Assembly: GCF_004117055.1 (NCBI RefSeq)
Contig: NZ_CP026363.1
Span: 3,526,001-3,590,000 of the forward strand
Reading direction: 5' to 3'
Origin: Brevibacillus agri
GTDB lineage: Bacteria; Bacillota; Bacilli; Brevibacillales; Brevibacillaceae
Length of the DNA stretch: 64,000 nucleotides
How positions within the stretch are numbered: the first letter of the stretch is position 1; each line of letters opens with the position of its first letter. The position numbers and the translations under genes are program-made. Positions 44,360 through 52,657 of this stretch are shown one piece after another. The notes below the pieces were generated by a model, which saw only the letters and a list, made by a program, of their open reading frames with translations, did not search any database and was not told where the DNA came from.

Positions 44360-44839
44360 ATGCCAATGATGATGTCTGGAGAAGTGATGCTTGTCATCCT
44401 GATCGTCATAGGGTTAATTGGCCGTTCACCGATTATCGCGACGGCAGCGAGCATTCTTTTGGTGCTGAAGCTGACGGCCCTGGAGCGCTTTTTCCCCACG
44501 GTCGAGCGTCGCGGCCTGGAACTTGGCCTGCTTTTTTTGACGATTTCCGTACTGGTCCCGTTTGCCAGCGAAAAAATATCGTGGAAAGATGTCACGCCGC
44601 TGTTTACGACAGTCGTCGGTTTCACAGCACTCGCAGGTGGCGCGATTGCCACCTGGATGAACGGCAAGGGGCTTGACCTGTTGCGCACCGAGCCGCACAT
44701 GATTATCGGCCTCGTCATCGGGTCGATCATTGGCATCGTGTTTTTTCGCGGCATTCCCGTCGGCCCCCTCATGGCGGCAGGCATTACCGCTTTCGTGCTG
44801 AAGCTGTGGGAATGGTTTGGCGGGCGCTGGCCCCAATAA
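44360..44839 (+). CDS. DUF441 membrane protein (YtwI-like)
   Basis: This 159-residue protein has four to five membrane helices (starting about residue 10) and is typical of DUF441. The ATG at 44360 has AGGGG at 5 nt; a TTG one codon earlier is possible. It follows comB by 30 nt on the same strand and may be co-transcribed. Whether it exports a product such as sulfolactate is speculation. A hairpin follows at 44868-44895. Confidence 0.82.
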   Translation: MPMMMSGEVMLVILIVIGLIGRSPIIATAASILLVLKLTALERFFPTVERRGLELGLLFLTISVLVPFASEKISWKDVTPLFTTVVGFTALAGGAIATWMNGKGLDLLRTEPHMIIGLVIGSIIGIVFFRGIPVGPLMAAGITAFVLKLWEWFGGRWPQ

Positions 44840-44867
44840 AAGCGGCAAGATCGGAAGTAAACGGCAC

Positions 44868-44895
44868 CCCCCTTTTTCTCAGGCGAAAAAGGGGG
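44868..44895 (+). terminator. hairpin after the DUF441 gene
   Basis: CCCCCTTTTTC and GAAAAAGGGGG form an 11-bp stem with a 6-nt loop, followed by TTCTTG. The weak T-tail makes it a moderate terminator for the comA-comB-DUF441 unit. Confidence 0.6.
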
Positions 44896-44909
44896 TTCTT
44901 GTCCGTACA

Positions 44910-44945
44910 AAAAAAAGCCGCACCCGAGCGGGCACAGCTTTTTCT
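44910..44945 (-). terminator. intrinsic terminator after efp
   Basis: On the minus strand AAAAAGC... pairs over 14 positions (three of them wobble) with ...GCTTTTT around a small loop, then eight Ts. It lies about 25 nt after the efp stop. Confidence 0.75.
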
Positions 44946-44967
44946 TGTCCATTCTGTCGGTTACGCC

Positions 44968-45525
44968 TTACGCGCGAGAAACGTATGCCTCTGTACGCGT
45001 GTCGATAATCAGACGCTCGCCTTCTTCTACGAAGAGGGGAACGTTGACGACAAAGCCAGTTTCCAGCGTTGCTTTTTTGGTCACGTTGGAAGCGGTATCG
45101 CCTTTAACGCCTGGCTCACATTCCGTTACAACCAGTTCGACTGTGTTTGGCAACTGGATACCGATGGTTTCGCCGTTGTACTGCATGATTTGCACATTCA
45201 TGTTTTCCTTGAGGAAACGCAGCTCGCGCTCGATCTGGCTACGAGTGAACGTCAGTTGCTCATAGGTTTCGGTGTTCATGAACGTGTACTCGTCACCGCT
45301 CGCATACAAGTATTGCATGGTGCTGGTTTCGATGCGGGCAGGGTTTACTTTTTCACCGCCGCGGAAAGTCATTTCTGTGGTGTTGCCGTTGCGCAGGTTG
45401 CGCAGTTTGGAGCGTACGAACGCCGCGCCTTTTCCTGGTTTTACGTGTTGGAATTCAAGCACGGTGTAGATGTTGCCGTCCACTTCGATCGTCAAACCGG
45501 TCCGAAAATCGTTTACAGAGATCAT
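44968..45525 (-). CDS. efp: elongation factor P
   Basis: EF-P relieves ribosome stalling at polyproline. The 185 residues form three beta-barrel domains. Lys32 in [10 protein letters not shown] is at the tip position that is modified in B. subtilis EF-P. The gene order aroQ-papA-efp on the minus strand matches Bacillus. Confidence 0.96.
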   Translation of the reverse strand: MISVNDFRTGLTIEVDGNIYTVLEFQHVKPGKGAAFVRSKLRNLRNGNTTEMTFRGGEKVNPARIETSTMQYLYASGDEYTFMNTETYEQLTFTRSQIERELRFLKENMNVQIMQYNGETIGIQLPNTVELVVTECEPGVKGDTASNVTKKATLETGFVVNVPLFVEEGERLIIDTRTEAYVSRA

Positions 45526-45567
45526 CGTTGTCCTCCCAAATCAATCAATAACGTAGAATAGTATAAA

Positions 45568-46638
45568 TTACACGGGCAAAATGAGCAACTCTTTCGTAGA
45601 CTTGTTGAGGTTCTCATGCCCGTCTGCGGTAATCAGCACGTCGTCCTCGATGCGCACGCCGCCCAGTCCGGTAATGTAAATGCCCGGCTCCATCGTCACG
45701 AGCATGCCTGGCTCCAGTACGAACGTGCTTGCGGTAGACAGACCTGGCAGCTCATGCACTTCGATGCCAAGGCCGTGACCCGCGCTGTGTCCGTACGCTT
45801 CGCCGTAGCCTGCCGCCGTGATGATGTCTCTCGTTGCGGCATCCGCTGCTTTTGCCGTCACGCCTGGCTTCAGCGCTTCCAGACCTGCCAGTTGCGCCCG
45901 CAGCACGATGTCGTAAATCTCTTTCATTTTCGCGCTCGGCTCTCCGACAGCGAGTGTGCGGGTAATGTCCGAGTTGTAGCCTTTGTAGGCAGCTCCGAAA
46001 TCGAGCGTGACCATTTCGCCTGCCTCGATCACTTTTTCGCTGGCTCGTCCATGCGGCAGCGCACCGCGCACGCCGGACGCCACGATCATGTCAAAGGCAG
46101 AGCCTGTCGCGCCCTGCTTGCGCATGAAATACTCCAGCTCCAGCGCGACGTCCACCTCGCGCACGCCTGGGCGGATATATCCTTGAATATGCGCAAAAGC
46201 CGCTTCGGCAATTCCCACCGCTTCGCGGATGATGACCATTTCCGCCTCGTCTTTGAACATGCGGATTTTTTCCAGCAGGCCGCTTGTCGGGACGAGCTCT
46301 ACGCCGTCAAAGCCTTTGCTCCACTCCTGATACGTGCCGAAGGAGATGCTGCTTTCGAACGCCAGTCGCTTGACGCCTTTTTCCTGCAGCAGCTTGGCGA
46401 TCGCCTCGACGGCTTTGCGCTCGTTGTTGACGACCGTAAAATCCGGCGCCTGCTCCTGCGCTTGCTCCACGTAGCGGAAGTCTGTAACGAGGAACGCTTC
46501 TGTTTCGGTGACAACCACCCAGCCGGTCGAGCCGGTAAAGCCGCTCAGATAGAAGCGGTTTTCCGCTTTTTCCGTAATGAACGCATTCGCTCCCACTTGG
46601 GCAAGCGCTTCACGCAATTTATCCAAACGTTGTTTCAT
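45568..46638 (-). CDS. papA: Xaa-Pro aminopeptidase (M24B, YqhT-like)
   Basis: This 356-residue metallopeptidase removes N-terminal residues before proline. The creatinase-like N-terminal domain (about 1-130) is followed by the pita-bread catalytic domain. Metal ligands can be seen in LDFGAAYKGYNSDITR (two Asp), GHSAGHGLGI (His), TMEPGIY (Glu) and VRIEDDVLI (Glu). The ATG at 46638 gives a normal length; the spacing to AAGGGG is long (about 13 nt). Co-location with EF-P links two proline-related functions. Confidence 0.93.
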   Translation of the reverse strand: MKQRLDKLREALAQVGANAFITEKAENRFYLSGFTGSTGWVVVTETEAFLVTDFRYVEQAQEQAPDFTVVNNERKAVEAIAKLLQEKGVKRLAFESSISFGTYQEWSKGFDGVELVPTSGLLEKIRMFKDEAEMVIIREAVGIAEAAFAHIQGYIRPGVREVDVALELEYFMRKQGATGSAFDMIVASGVRGALPHGRASEKVIEAGEMVTLDFGAAYKGYNSDITRTLAVGEPSAKMKEIYDIVLRAQLAGLEALKPGVTAKAADAATRDIITAAGYGEAYGHSAGHGLGIEVHELPGLSTASTFVLEPGMLVTMEPGIYITGLGGVRIEDDVLITADGHENLNKSTKELLILPV

Positions 46639-46673
46639 GGCAATCCGTTTCCCCTTTCGTCTATGCGAAGCCG

Positions 46674-47114
46674 TTATTTTTTTTCGATTTTGCGGACGAG
46701 CGCCCGCAGCGCCCACTCGTATCCGTCCATGCCCAAGCCGACCACCTGGCCGATCGCAACGGGCGCAATGACCGAGTGATGGCGAAATTCCTCGCGCGCG
46801 TGAATATTGGAAATATGTATTTCAATCGTCGGGAGCGCCACACTGGCGAGCGCATCGCGAATGGCATAGCTGTAGTGCGTGAATGCGCCAGGGTTAATCA
46901 AAATGCCGTCGTGAACGCCTCTTGCCTGGTGAATCGCATCAATCAGGACTCCCTCGTGATTGGACTGGCAGTGCGCAAGTTTGCCGCCCAGTTCGTCCAT
47001 GACAGAAGACAGCTTGGCTACCAGATCGTCCAGCGTTTCCTTTCCGTAAATTTCTGGCTCCCGCGTTCCCAGCAAATTGAGATTGGGACCGTTCAACAGC
47101 AGAACGGAAGTCAT
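46674..47114 (-). CDS. aroQ: type II 3-dehydroquinate dehydratase
   Basis: This dodecameric shikimate-pathway enzyme has 146 residues. NGPNLNLLGTREPEIYG holds the active-site Asn and Tyr. NPGAFTHYSYAIRDAL and EIHISNIHAREEFR complete the site. The ATG at 47114 lies 7 nt after GGGGAGG; the ATG two codons earlier is too close. Confidence 0.95.
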   Translation of the reverse strand: MTSVLLLNGPNLNLLGTREPEIYGKETLDDLVAKLSSVMDELGGKLAHCQSNHEGVLIDAIHQARGVHDGILINPGAFTHYSYAIRDALASVALPTIEIHISNIHAREEFRHHSVIAPVAIGQVVGLGMDGYEWALRALVRKIEKK

Positions 47115-47285
47115 TGTCATCCCTCCCCATATGTTTTTTCGCAAAAAGTTTTTTTACTAATGAAACATTTTACCACAAGCCATTCCCTGCACAACAGTAG
47201 GATGCAAAAATCGGCTAACATTGCGAATCTTCCGACTCTGGCAAACGAGAGGGGGCGATCCGCTCCCCTAGCGTTTTACACCGTG

Positions 47286-47777
47286 TCACTGCTCCTCGTC
47301 CGAATGCTCCAGGACGAGTGTCATGCCGATGAACAACCCGTAAGACAAATACCAGGCACCTTCCGTGCTCAAGGTTCCTACTTCCCAATTCCCTATGCGA
47401 AAGAAGAATCCTGCAATCGCAAGCAAGATCGCGCCGTAGAGAAGTCCGGTCCACCAGGCGCGCATTTGCCCGAACAATAAGGAAAACAGGAAGCTTGCCA
47501 GAACCGTTTCCACAAACAGCACAATCGCCCCGAGCGCTACACCTGTCAGGCTGTCCTCCTCGAACCCGGTGAGCAGCGGCCGGGCAAACGCGCCGAGCCC
47601 GTACGGCGTCAAATTCAGGAAGTGCGCGAGCAGACGAATGATTCCCCATCCAATCGTTCCCCAAAAAGCAAGCTCCACAATTTTCGCGCCCGCCGCCGGC
47701 TTGCGCCCCTCTTTGCCGCGCTCTTTTGGCTTGCCCCACAGCTCCTTGTGCCTTCGTGCAGCTTTGCCTGCTACCAT
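47286..47777 (-). CDS. yqhR: YqhR-like membrane protein
   Basis: This 163-residue protein has a basic N-terminal tail (about 1-30) and four membrane helices. Sequence pattern and position between aroQ and yqhQ match B. subtilis yqhR, of unknown function. It is divergent from yqhQ. Confidence 0.82.
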   Translation of the reverse strand: MVAGKAARRHKELWGKPKERGKEGRKPAAGAKIVELAFWGTIGWGIIRLLAHFLNLTPYGLGAFARPLLTGFEEDSLTGVALGAIVLFVETVLASFLFSLLFGQMRAWWTGLLYGAILLAIAGFFFRIGNWEVGTLSTEGAWYLSYGLFIGMTLVLEHSDEEQ

Positions 47778-47913
47778 TTCCTATCACCTCACACGTAGTA
47801 TGTGCTGTTCCCATGTTTTTCACTAACTGTTTACATTTCTTGGCGATGCTTGAACTCCTTGTAGCTTCAAGGCCCGCTTTCCGTTAAAATGGAGGGGAAG
47901 GAAGGTGATTGTG

Positions 47914-48849
47914 TTGGCTCAGCAAAAAGTACCCAGCTACGGCGGTCAGGCCGTCATCGAAGGTGTGATGTTCGGCGGCAAAACGATGACCGTAACGGCT
48001 GTTCGCAAAAAAAATCATGAGATTGAGTATTTTGAAGCCCCGCGCACGGAATATAAATGGATTACTCCGCTGAAAAAAATTCCGTTCATTCGCGGCCTGG
48101 TCGGCCTGATCGAAGCCAGCGCCAACGGGGCCAAACATCTGAACTTCGCCTCTGAACGCTACAACATGGAATCCGGAGAAGAAGTGAGCGAGGGCCCTTC
48201 GAAACTGACGATGATTCTGGGGGTCGCCCTTGTCGGTGTGCTCTCCTTCCTGTTCGGTAAATTCGTCTTTACACTCGTTCCCGTTTTTCTCGCCGATTTT
48301 CTTTTGGGCAGATGGGTGCCGGATGGAGTTCCGCAAACGTTGGCAGAAGGCGGCTTCAAAATTTTGCTGCTGCTCGGCTACATCACAGCTATTGCGCAAG
48401 CCCCGCTCATCAAGCGGCTCTTTCAATATCACGGAGCGGAGCATAAAGTGATTAACGCCTTCGAAGCCGGGGTAGAATTAACAGTAGCGAATGTGCAAAA
48501 ATTTTCCACCTTGCATTACCGTTGCGGTAGCAGTTTTCTCATTTTCACCGTGTTCGTCGGTGTCGTGATCTACTCGCTGTTCAGCTACGACTCCCTGACT
48601 GAGCGGGTCGTGCAGCGCATCGTCCTCTTGCCGCTCGTCATCGGGGTTTCCTACGAGGTCCTGCAGTGGACAAACAAGCTCCGCGACACGCCTGTTTTGC
48701 GCTACCTTGGCTATCCGGGGCTGTGGCTGCAAAAAATTACGACACGTGAACCGGATGACAGTCAGGTCGAAGTAGCCATCGCTTCTTTCCAGAAGATGCG
48801 GGAGCTGGATCTTCAGCAGGTTCAGGGGAAAATGGCTACGACCGGATAA
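47914..48849 (+). CDS. yqhQ: DUF1385 membrane protein YqhQ
   Basis: This protein of about 311 residues opens with YGGQAVIEGVMFGG, the DUF1385 signature. Several membrane helices lie in the middle (about 95-165 and 210-260), with conserved FQYHGAEHKVINAFE between them. The TTG at 47914 with AAGGTG at 6 nt gives the usual N-terminus MAQQ; GTGs at 47905 and 47911 are alternatives. The biochemical role is unknown. yqhP follows after 35 nt. Confidence 0.85.
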   Translation: MAQQKVPSYGGQAVIEGVMFGGKTMTVTAVRKKNHEIEYFEAPRTEYKWITPLKKIPFIRGLVGLIEASANGAKHLNFASERYNMESGEEVSEGPSKLTMILGVALVGVLSFLFGKFVFTLVPVFLADFLLGRWVPDGVPQTLAEGGFKILLLLGYITAIAQAPLIKRLFQYHGAEHKVINAFEAGVELTVANVQKFSTLHYRCGSSFLIFTVFVGVVIYSLFSYDSLTERVVQRIVLLPLVIGVSYEVLQWTNKLRDTPVLRYLGYPGLWLQKITTREPDDSQVEVAIASFQKMRELDLQQVQGKMATTG

Positions 48850-48884
48850 CGTGAGGCATTCTTATTCCCATTGAGGTGAGGCCT

Positions 48885-49238
48885 ATGTTACGTCGCATTC
48901 CACCCGTGATTTTGATTATTGTGCTGCTCGCCATTTACGGATTTTTGTTGACCTTCATCCGTGACCCGATCAATACGCTGATTATTCTTGGCTTGTCAGC
49001 GGCTCTGTTTTTGATCGTCCGCAACTATTTGCGCACGGGCTCCTTTTTTCCGAAAAGCGCAGGACCTGGCAAGCCGAAGCAACAAAAGGCAAAAGCAAAA
49101 CCTCCGGTGATGCGACAAGCGCACAAAAAGCAATCGACGGCCTCCAGAAAAGAGCATCCGTTCCGCGTGATCGACGGCAACAAAGGAAAATCGAAAGAAA
49201 AACAGGACGAGAAAGCGCAAAACAACATTTCTCACTGA
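48885..49238 (+). CDS. yqhP: SA1362-family protein YqhP
   Basis: This 117-residue protein has two membrane helices (about 4-22 and 28-46) followed by a strongly basic Lys-rich tail. It matches the SA1362/YqhP group and lies after yqhQ as in Bacillus. GAGGTGAGG precedes the ATG. The function is unknown; the tail could bind nucleic acid or phospholipid. Confidence 0.8.
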   Translation: MLRRIPPVILIIVLLAIYGFLLTFIRDPINTLIILGLSAALFLIVRNYLRTGSFFPKSAGPGKPKQQKAKAKPPVMRQAHKKQSTASRKEHPFRVIDGNKGKSKEKQDEKAQNNISH

Positions 49239-49242
49239 AAGC

Positions 49243-49276
49243 AAAAACAGGTTGCCAAAGCGGCGACCTGTTTTTT
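49243..49276. terminator. bidirectional terminator between yqhP and yqhO
   Basis: AAAACAGGTTGCC and GGCGACCTGTTTT form a 13-bp stem with one wobble pair and a 5-nt loop, serving both convergent genes. Confidence 0.88.
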
Positions 49277-49287
49277 GTACCCGTTTG

Positions 49288-50217
49288 CTAGACCAGGTGT
49301 TTCGGGGACGAAAAGCGAAAGACTTTGACGTATTCTTCGAAATCCCAGCGCTGCAAAAACTGCTGGGCTGCCGCTTCTCCCGATGCGTACAGCCGCTCGC
49401 GCATCTCTTTGGACAACTGAAATTGCGTGGTCCGCACGCCGAGCGTATGAATGAACACCGTCCGGACCGCGTGCGCTTTGTCGACGTACAGCCTGTCGTG
49501 GGCATCGAGCATCGTCGCCAACAATCCGCGGGAAAAGGAAAACAAGCCGGTGATCTTTTTCTGCTCCCGTTTGTCCTGGTCGTCCGAGAGCCGGAACCCG
49601 ATCGTCGGCCACTGCGGGATCCCCGGCACGTCGAACAGCCAGACCGGATAGTTGCTCAGCAGCGCTCCGTCCACGATATAGTGCGTGTCGTTGCCGCTTT
49701 TCAACTGGGCCGGCTGAAAGAAAAACGGAATCGAGGAAGACATGCGCACCGCTTTGGCAACCGAAAAGCTGTCCGGATCAATGCCGTAGCGCGGAAGATC
49801 GTCAGGCAGCACCGCCATTTTCTGCGCAGTGACATCGGAAGCGACGATTTTCAGCTTTCCAGGCGGCAAATCGCCAAAGGTGCGCACTCCTTTTCGCAGC
49901 AGCAACTCTTCAATGAACAGCTCGATTCGGTCGGCGCGAAACACCCCTTCCCGCACGATCAGCTCGTAAATCGGCCCGATGAGCGGAAGCCTGCCGATCC
50001 CCGCCCGATGCAAAAAGTGAAGGTAATCCAGCTCGTCAAAAATCGGCTTCAGCTCCTGGCTGTTGTACCCTGCGCTGAGCAGGGCGGCCACGATCGAGCC
50101 TGCCGACGTGCCGGCCAGCTTCTCCCACACATATCCGTTTTCCTCCATGACTCGCAAGGCGCCGATAAAAGCGATCCCTTTTACGCCTCCGCCTTCAAAA
50201 ACCGCGTCCGCCTTCAA
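49288..50217 (-). CDS. yqhO: patatin-like phospholipase (YqhO-like)
   Basis: This 309-residue patatin-fold serine hydrolase has the oxyanion loop GGGVKG (residues 9-14), the nucleophile elbow GTSAGS and the catalytic Asp in VDGALLSNYP. All three are intact, so it is a candidate lysophospholipase or acyl hydrolase. The TTG at 50217 has AGGGGG upstream. It is probably cytoplasmic, as no signal is present. Confidence 0.88.
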   Translation of the reverse strand: MKADAVFEGGGVKGIAFIGALRVMEENGYVWEKLAGTSAGSIVAALLSAGYNSQELKPIFDELDYLHFLHRAGIGRLPLIGPIYELIVREGVFRADRIELFIEELLLRKGVRTFGDLPPGKLKIVASDVTAQKMAVLPDDLPRYGIDPDSFSVAKAVRMSSSIPFFFQPAQLKSGNDTHYIVDGALLSNYPVWLFDVPGIPQWPTIGFRLSDDQDKREQKKITGLFSFSRGLLATMLDAHDRLYVDKAHAVRTVFIHTLGVRTTQFQLSKEMRERLYASGEAAAQQFLQRWDFEEYVKVFRFSSPKHLV

Positions 50218-50355
50218 CCTGTCGCCCCCTTCCCCAAAAACGCTCTACTACCAAATATAGGGCGACAGCTCATCCGTTAGGATTAGAAAACAGGGTTCGC
50301 TTTCGTTTTTTTTTTTTGTGCAAACTCGGTCCTGCCCGCGTCCGTTTTTCAGGCA

Positions 50356-50387
50356 AAAGAAAAGCGCAAGCCTGATTCGCTTGCGCA
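50356..50387 (-). terminator. intrinsic terminator after mntR
   Basis: GCGCAAGC and GCTTGCGC form an 8-bp perfect stem with a 7-nt loop, followed on the minus strand by TTTTCTTTT. Confidence 0.85.
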
Positions 50388-50397
50388 TTGTAGATGC

Positions 50398-50826
50398 CTA
50401 TTCTTCTTTTTGCTCCTCTTCCAGCCGAATCCGGCGAAGCTCCTCCATCCGGTTCGGGTCAGCCTGAAAGTATTGCACAAGATATTCCAGACAAGTAATG
50501 GATTCCCAGCTCAAGTGGTGTTCGATCCCTTCGACATCCTGGTAAATGTGCTCTTCGTCAACGCCAATGACCCGCATGAACTCTTCGAGCAGGCTGTGGC
50601 GATCCACCAGACGCTTCCCGATCTTTTTCCCTTTGGGCGTCAACACGAGGCCACGGTATTTTTCATACACGAGATATTTGTCTTTATCCAGCTTTTGAAC
50701 CATTTTCGTGACCGAAGAGGGATGTACTTCCAACGCTTCAGCAATATCGGAGACACGAGCATAGCCCTTTTCTTCAATTAAGCTGTAAATACGTTCCAAA
50801 TAGTCTTCCATACTCGGCGTCGGCAT
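50398..50826 (-). CDS. mntR: manganese transport regulator MntR
   Basis: This 142-residue DtxR-family Mn(II) sensor represses Mn uptake and activates efflux. The winged helix ([21 protein letters not shown]) precedes the dimer domain. The metal ligands of B. subtilis MntR fall at the same positions: Asp8, Glu11, His77, Glu99, Glu102, His103. The promoter region contains a Fur-box-like sequence (50896-50910). Confidence 0.95.
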   Translation of the reverse strand: MPTPSMEDYLERIYSLIEEKGYARVSDIAEALEVHPSSVTKMVQKLDKDKYLVYEKYRGLVLTPKGKKIGKRLVDRHSLLEEFMRVIGVDEEHIYQDVEGIEHHLSWESITCLEYLVQYFQADPNRMEELRRIRLEEEQKEE

Positions 50827-50895
50827 GTGAACCCCTCATTTCAAACCATATTTCTTCCGTCCAAAAAAGGCACGTAGAAATATAATACCTTTAAA

Positions 50896-50910
50896 TGAGA
50901 ACGATTAGCA
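50896..50910. promoter_or_regulatory. Fur-box-like element over the mntR promoter
   Basis: TGAGAACGATTAGCA agrees with the 7-1-7 Fur-family consensus TGATAATNATTATCA at 12 of 15 positions counting the free base. It overlaps TTGCTA, a likely -35 of the minus-strand mntR promoter with TATTAT 18 bp further. Fur, PerR or Zur binding is inferred only from pattern. Confidence 0.4.
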
Positions 50911-50922
50911 AGAGAAACCTGC

Positions 50923-51486
50923 CTATTGTAATTGTTTTTCTGCTTTCTGGTTCATCAAATTGACAAATTCAACCAATTGCTGGCCAAGCGTCTCCATCCG
51001 CGCCTGCAAGCGCTCGTCTTTCAGCTTGCCTTCCGGCGTGAAGGCGTTGTACGCGCTCGGAATGCTCGGGCTGGCTGGCAGCGGCCATGCGTGCAGATTG
51101 CGCATAATCAGTTGCAGCGTGTTGACGGTGTTGGTAGCTCCCATGCTTCCTCCGGCGACGCCAACCAACGCTACCTGCTTATCGCGCAGATGGCGGCCTT
51201 CCAAAAAGTCGAGCGCATTTTTCAATGCCCCGGTCATCGTCCCGTGATACTCAGGCGAACCGATCACGAGGCCATCCGCTTCGGAAATTTTTTGCACGAA
51301 GCGATGGACTACTTCCGGATATGTCGACGCGTCTTCCCGATCGTCGTAAATCGGCAGCTTCCAGTCTGCCAGGTGAATCATTTCAATATCAGCACCTGCA
51401 GCCTTCGCTGCATCGAGTACAATCGCTACCGCTTGCTTCGTCGTGGAGCTCTTGTTCATGCTTCCTGCGATTCCTACAATTTTCAT
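50923..51486 (-). CDS. NADPH-dependent FMN reductase
   Basis: This 187-residue flavodoxin-fold protein has the FMN-binding GIAGSMNKSS loop, GSPEYHGTMTGALKNALDFL in short segments and GVAGGSMG. These are typical for quinone, chromate or azo-dye reductases of this family. GAGGTG is 8 nt before the ATG. The physiological substrate is unknown. It is co-oriented with mntR and about 95 nt upstream of it. Confidence 0.87.
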   Translation of the reverse strand: MKIVGIAGSMNKSSTTKQAVAIVLDAAKAAGADIEMIHLADWKLPIYDDREDASTYPEVVHRFVQKISEADGLVIGSPEYHGTMTGALKNALDFLEGRHLRDKQVALVGVAGGSMGATNTVNTLQLIMRNLHAWPLPASPSIPSAYNAFTPEGKLKDERLQARMETLGQQLVEFVNLMNQKAEKQLQ

Positions 51487-51646
51487 TCTGAAGTCACCTC
51501 ATGCGCTCTGCTTTTACTGGTATGTTTTTCATTATAATCCATATCGTCATACTTTGTAAACGAAAAAGTCTGTTTAATATTCCCTGTTCTGAACAAGCCT
51601 TGCCTGGACATACACATGTAGCAAGTTGGGAATAAGGATGATGCCT

Positions 51647-52657
51647 ATGGACAAAGTCGCTTGGCAAATCGCCATTCTTTTTGCCGGGTCCGCACTCGGA
51701 GGACACTATCTGGGCGGTTATGAGTGGCTCCGTTTCTTCACCTATTTCGGCTCCTGGGGGACAATCGGCATCGTGCTCGCTAGTCTTGGGATCGGGTGGC
51801 TCAGCCTGCAACTGTTGGGCTTTTGCCACCGCCATCATATCCGCTCGCTCTATGAGCTTTACCTGCGCCTGTTCGGCGAAGCGTTTGCTTCCAGCCTGTC
51901 GGTCATCACGCATCTGTTCCTGCTTGGGTATGTCGGCGTCATGCTCGGCCAGCAGTCCGCATCTCTCATTGCAGGGCTGTCTCCGATCTGGGTCCTCTTA
52001 TTGTCCCTCATCGTCACGATCAGCTTTCTGTTCAAGCGCTGGCAATGGATTTTCACTGGGACGGGAATATGCCTCGTGGCCGGTCTGTTGTTTTTCGGCT
52101 TGCTTTTTTTGCGGCAGCCACATGTCCCGATTCCGAATCTCGGCTATCAAATGAATGGAAACTGGCTCATTCACGCCGTTTTTTTCCTGGCTCTGCACTT
52201 TTTGCTTACGCTCGCTGTACTGCTGCCCTTCGCGGGACGGGCAAGCCAGCCCCAATCGTTTCGGCTCGGGCTTGGCGTCGGTACGGTTGCCGTCTCTCTG
52301 TTTTGGCTGCTCGGTCAAGCTGTTTTGCTCTCCCACTGGCATGATATTCACGCCTCGCTCTTGCCGGTAAAGCTGATTTCCGTACAGCTTCTGTCCGGCG
52401 GCGAACTTGTTTTCGCGCTGCTCGCGCTGATTCAGGGAGGGGTGCTGTCAGCCTTGTTGCTCTATTCGCTCGCCCACCCTGTCACAGAGCGCCACCAGTT
52501 GCAAATGGCGCCGCTGCTCTTGGTCATGCTGCTTGCGGTCAGCCTGTTTGCCGTCCTGTCGATCGTTCTTCCGTGGAGCGTCTCTGTCGTGGCGAGCGGA
52601 GCCACCTACTGCGGCTTATTTTTGATCGTCTGGTTCGTCTGGAAGCGTCAGACCTGA
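51647..52657 (+). CDS. YkvI-like polytopic membrane protein (APC-fold)
   Basis: This 336-residue protein has about ten membrane helices. It starts with a Gly-rich first helix AGSALGGHYLGGYEWLRFF, similar to the transporter-like YkvI family, distantly related to branched-chain amino-acid and sodium symporters. The ATG at 51647 lies 8 nt after AAGGA; earlier ATGs at 51638 and 51641 are closer to that site. The substrate is unknown. The stop overlaps that of the convergent kinase gene by 10 nt. Confidence 0.75.
   Translation: MDKVAWQIAILFAGSALGGHYLGGYEWLRFFTYFGSWGTIGIVLASLGIGWLSLQLLGFCHRHHIRSLYELYLRLFGEAFASSLSVITHLFLLGYVGVMLGQQSASLIAGLSPIWVLLLSLIVTISFLFKRWQWIFTGTGICLVAGLLFFGLLFLRQPHVPIPNLGYQMNGNWLIHAVFFLALHFLLTLAVLLPFAGRASQPQSFRLGLGVGTVAVSLFWLLGQAVLLSHWHDIHASLLPVKLISVQLLSGGELVFALLALIQGGVLSALLLYSLAHPVTERHQLQMAPLLLVMLLAVSLFAVLSIVLPWSVSVVASGATYCGLFLIVWFVWKRQT

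Noticed and set aside
47215..47823. A 202-codon minus-strand frame overlapping yqhR
   Set aside because: It lies in another phase of the same DNA. The yqhR frame has clear membrane helices and matches the expected neighbour of yqhQ.
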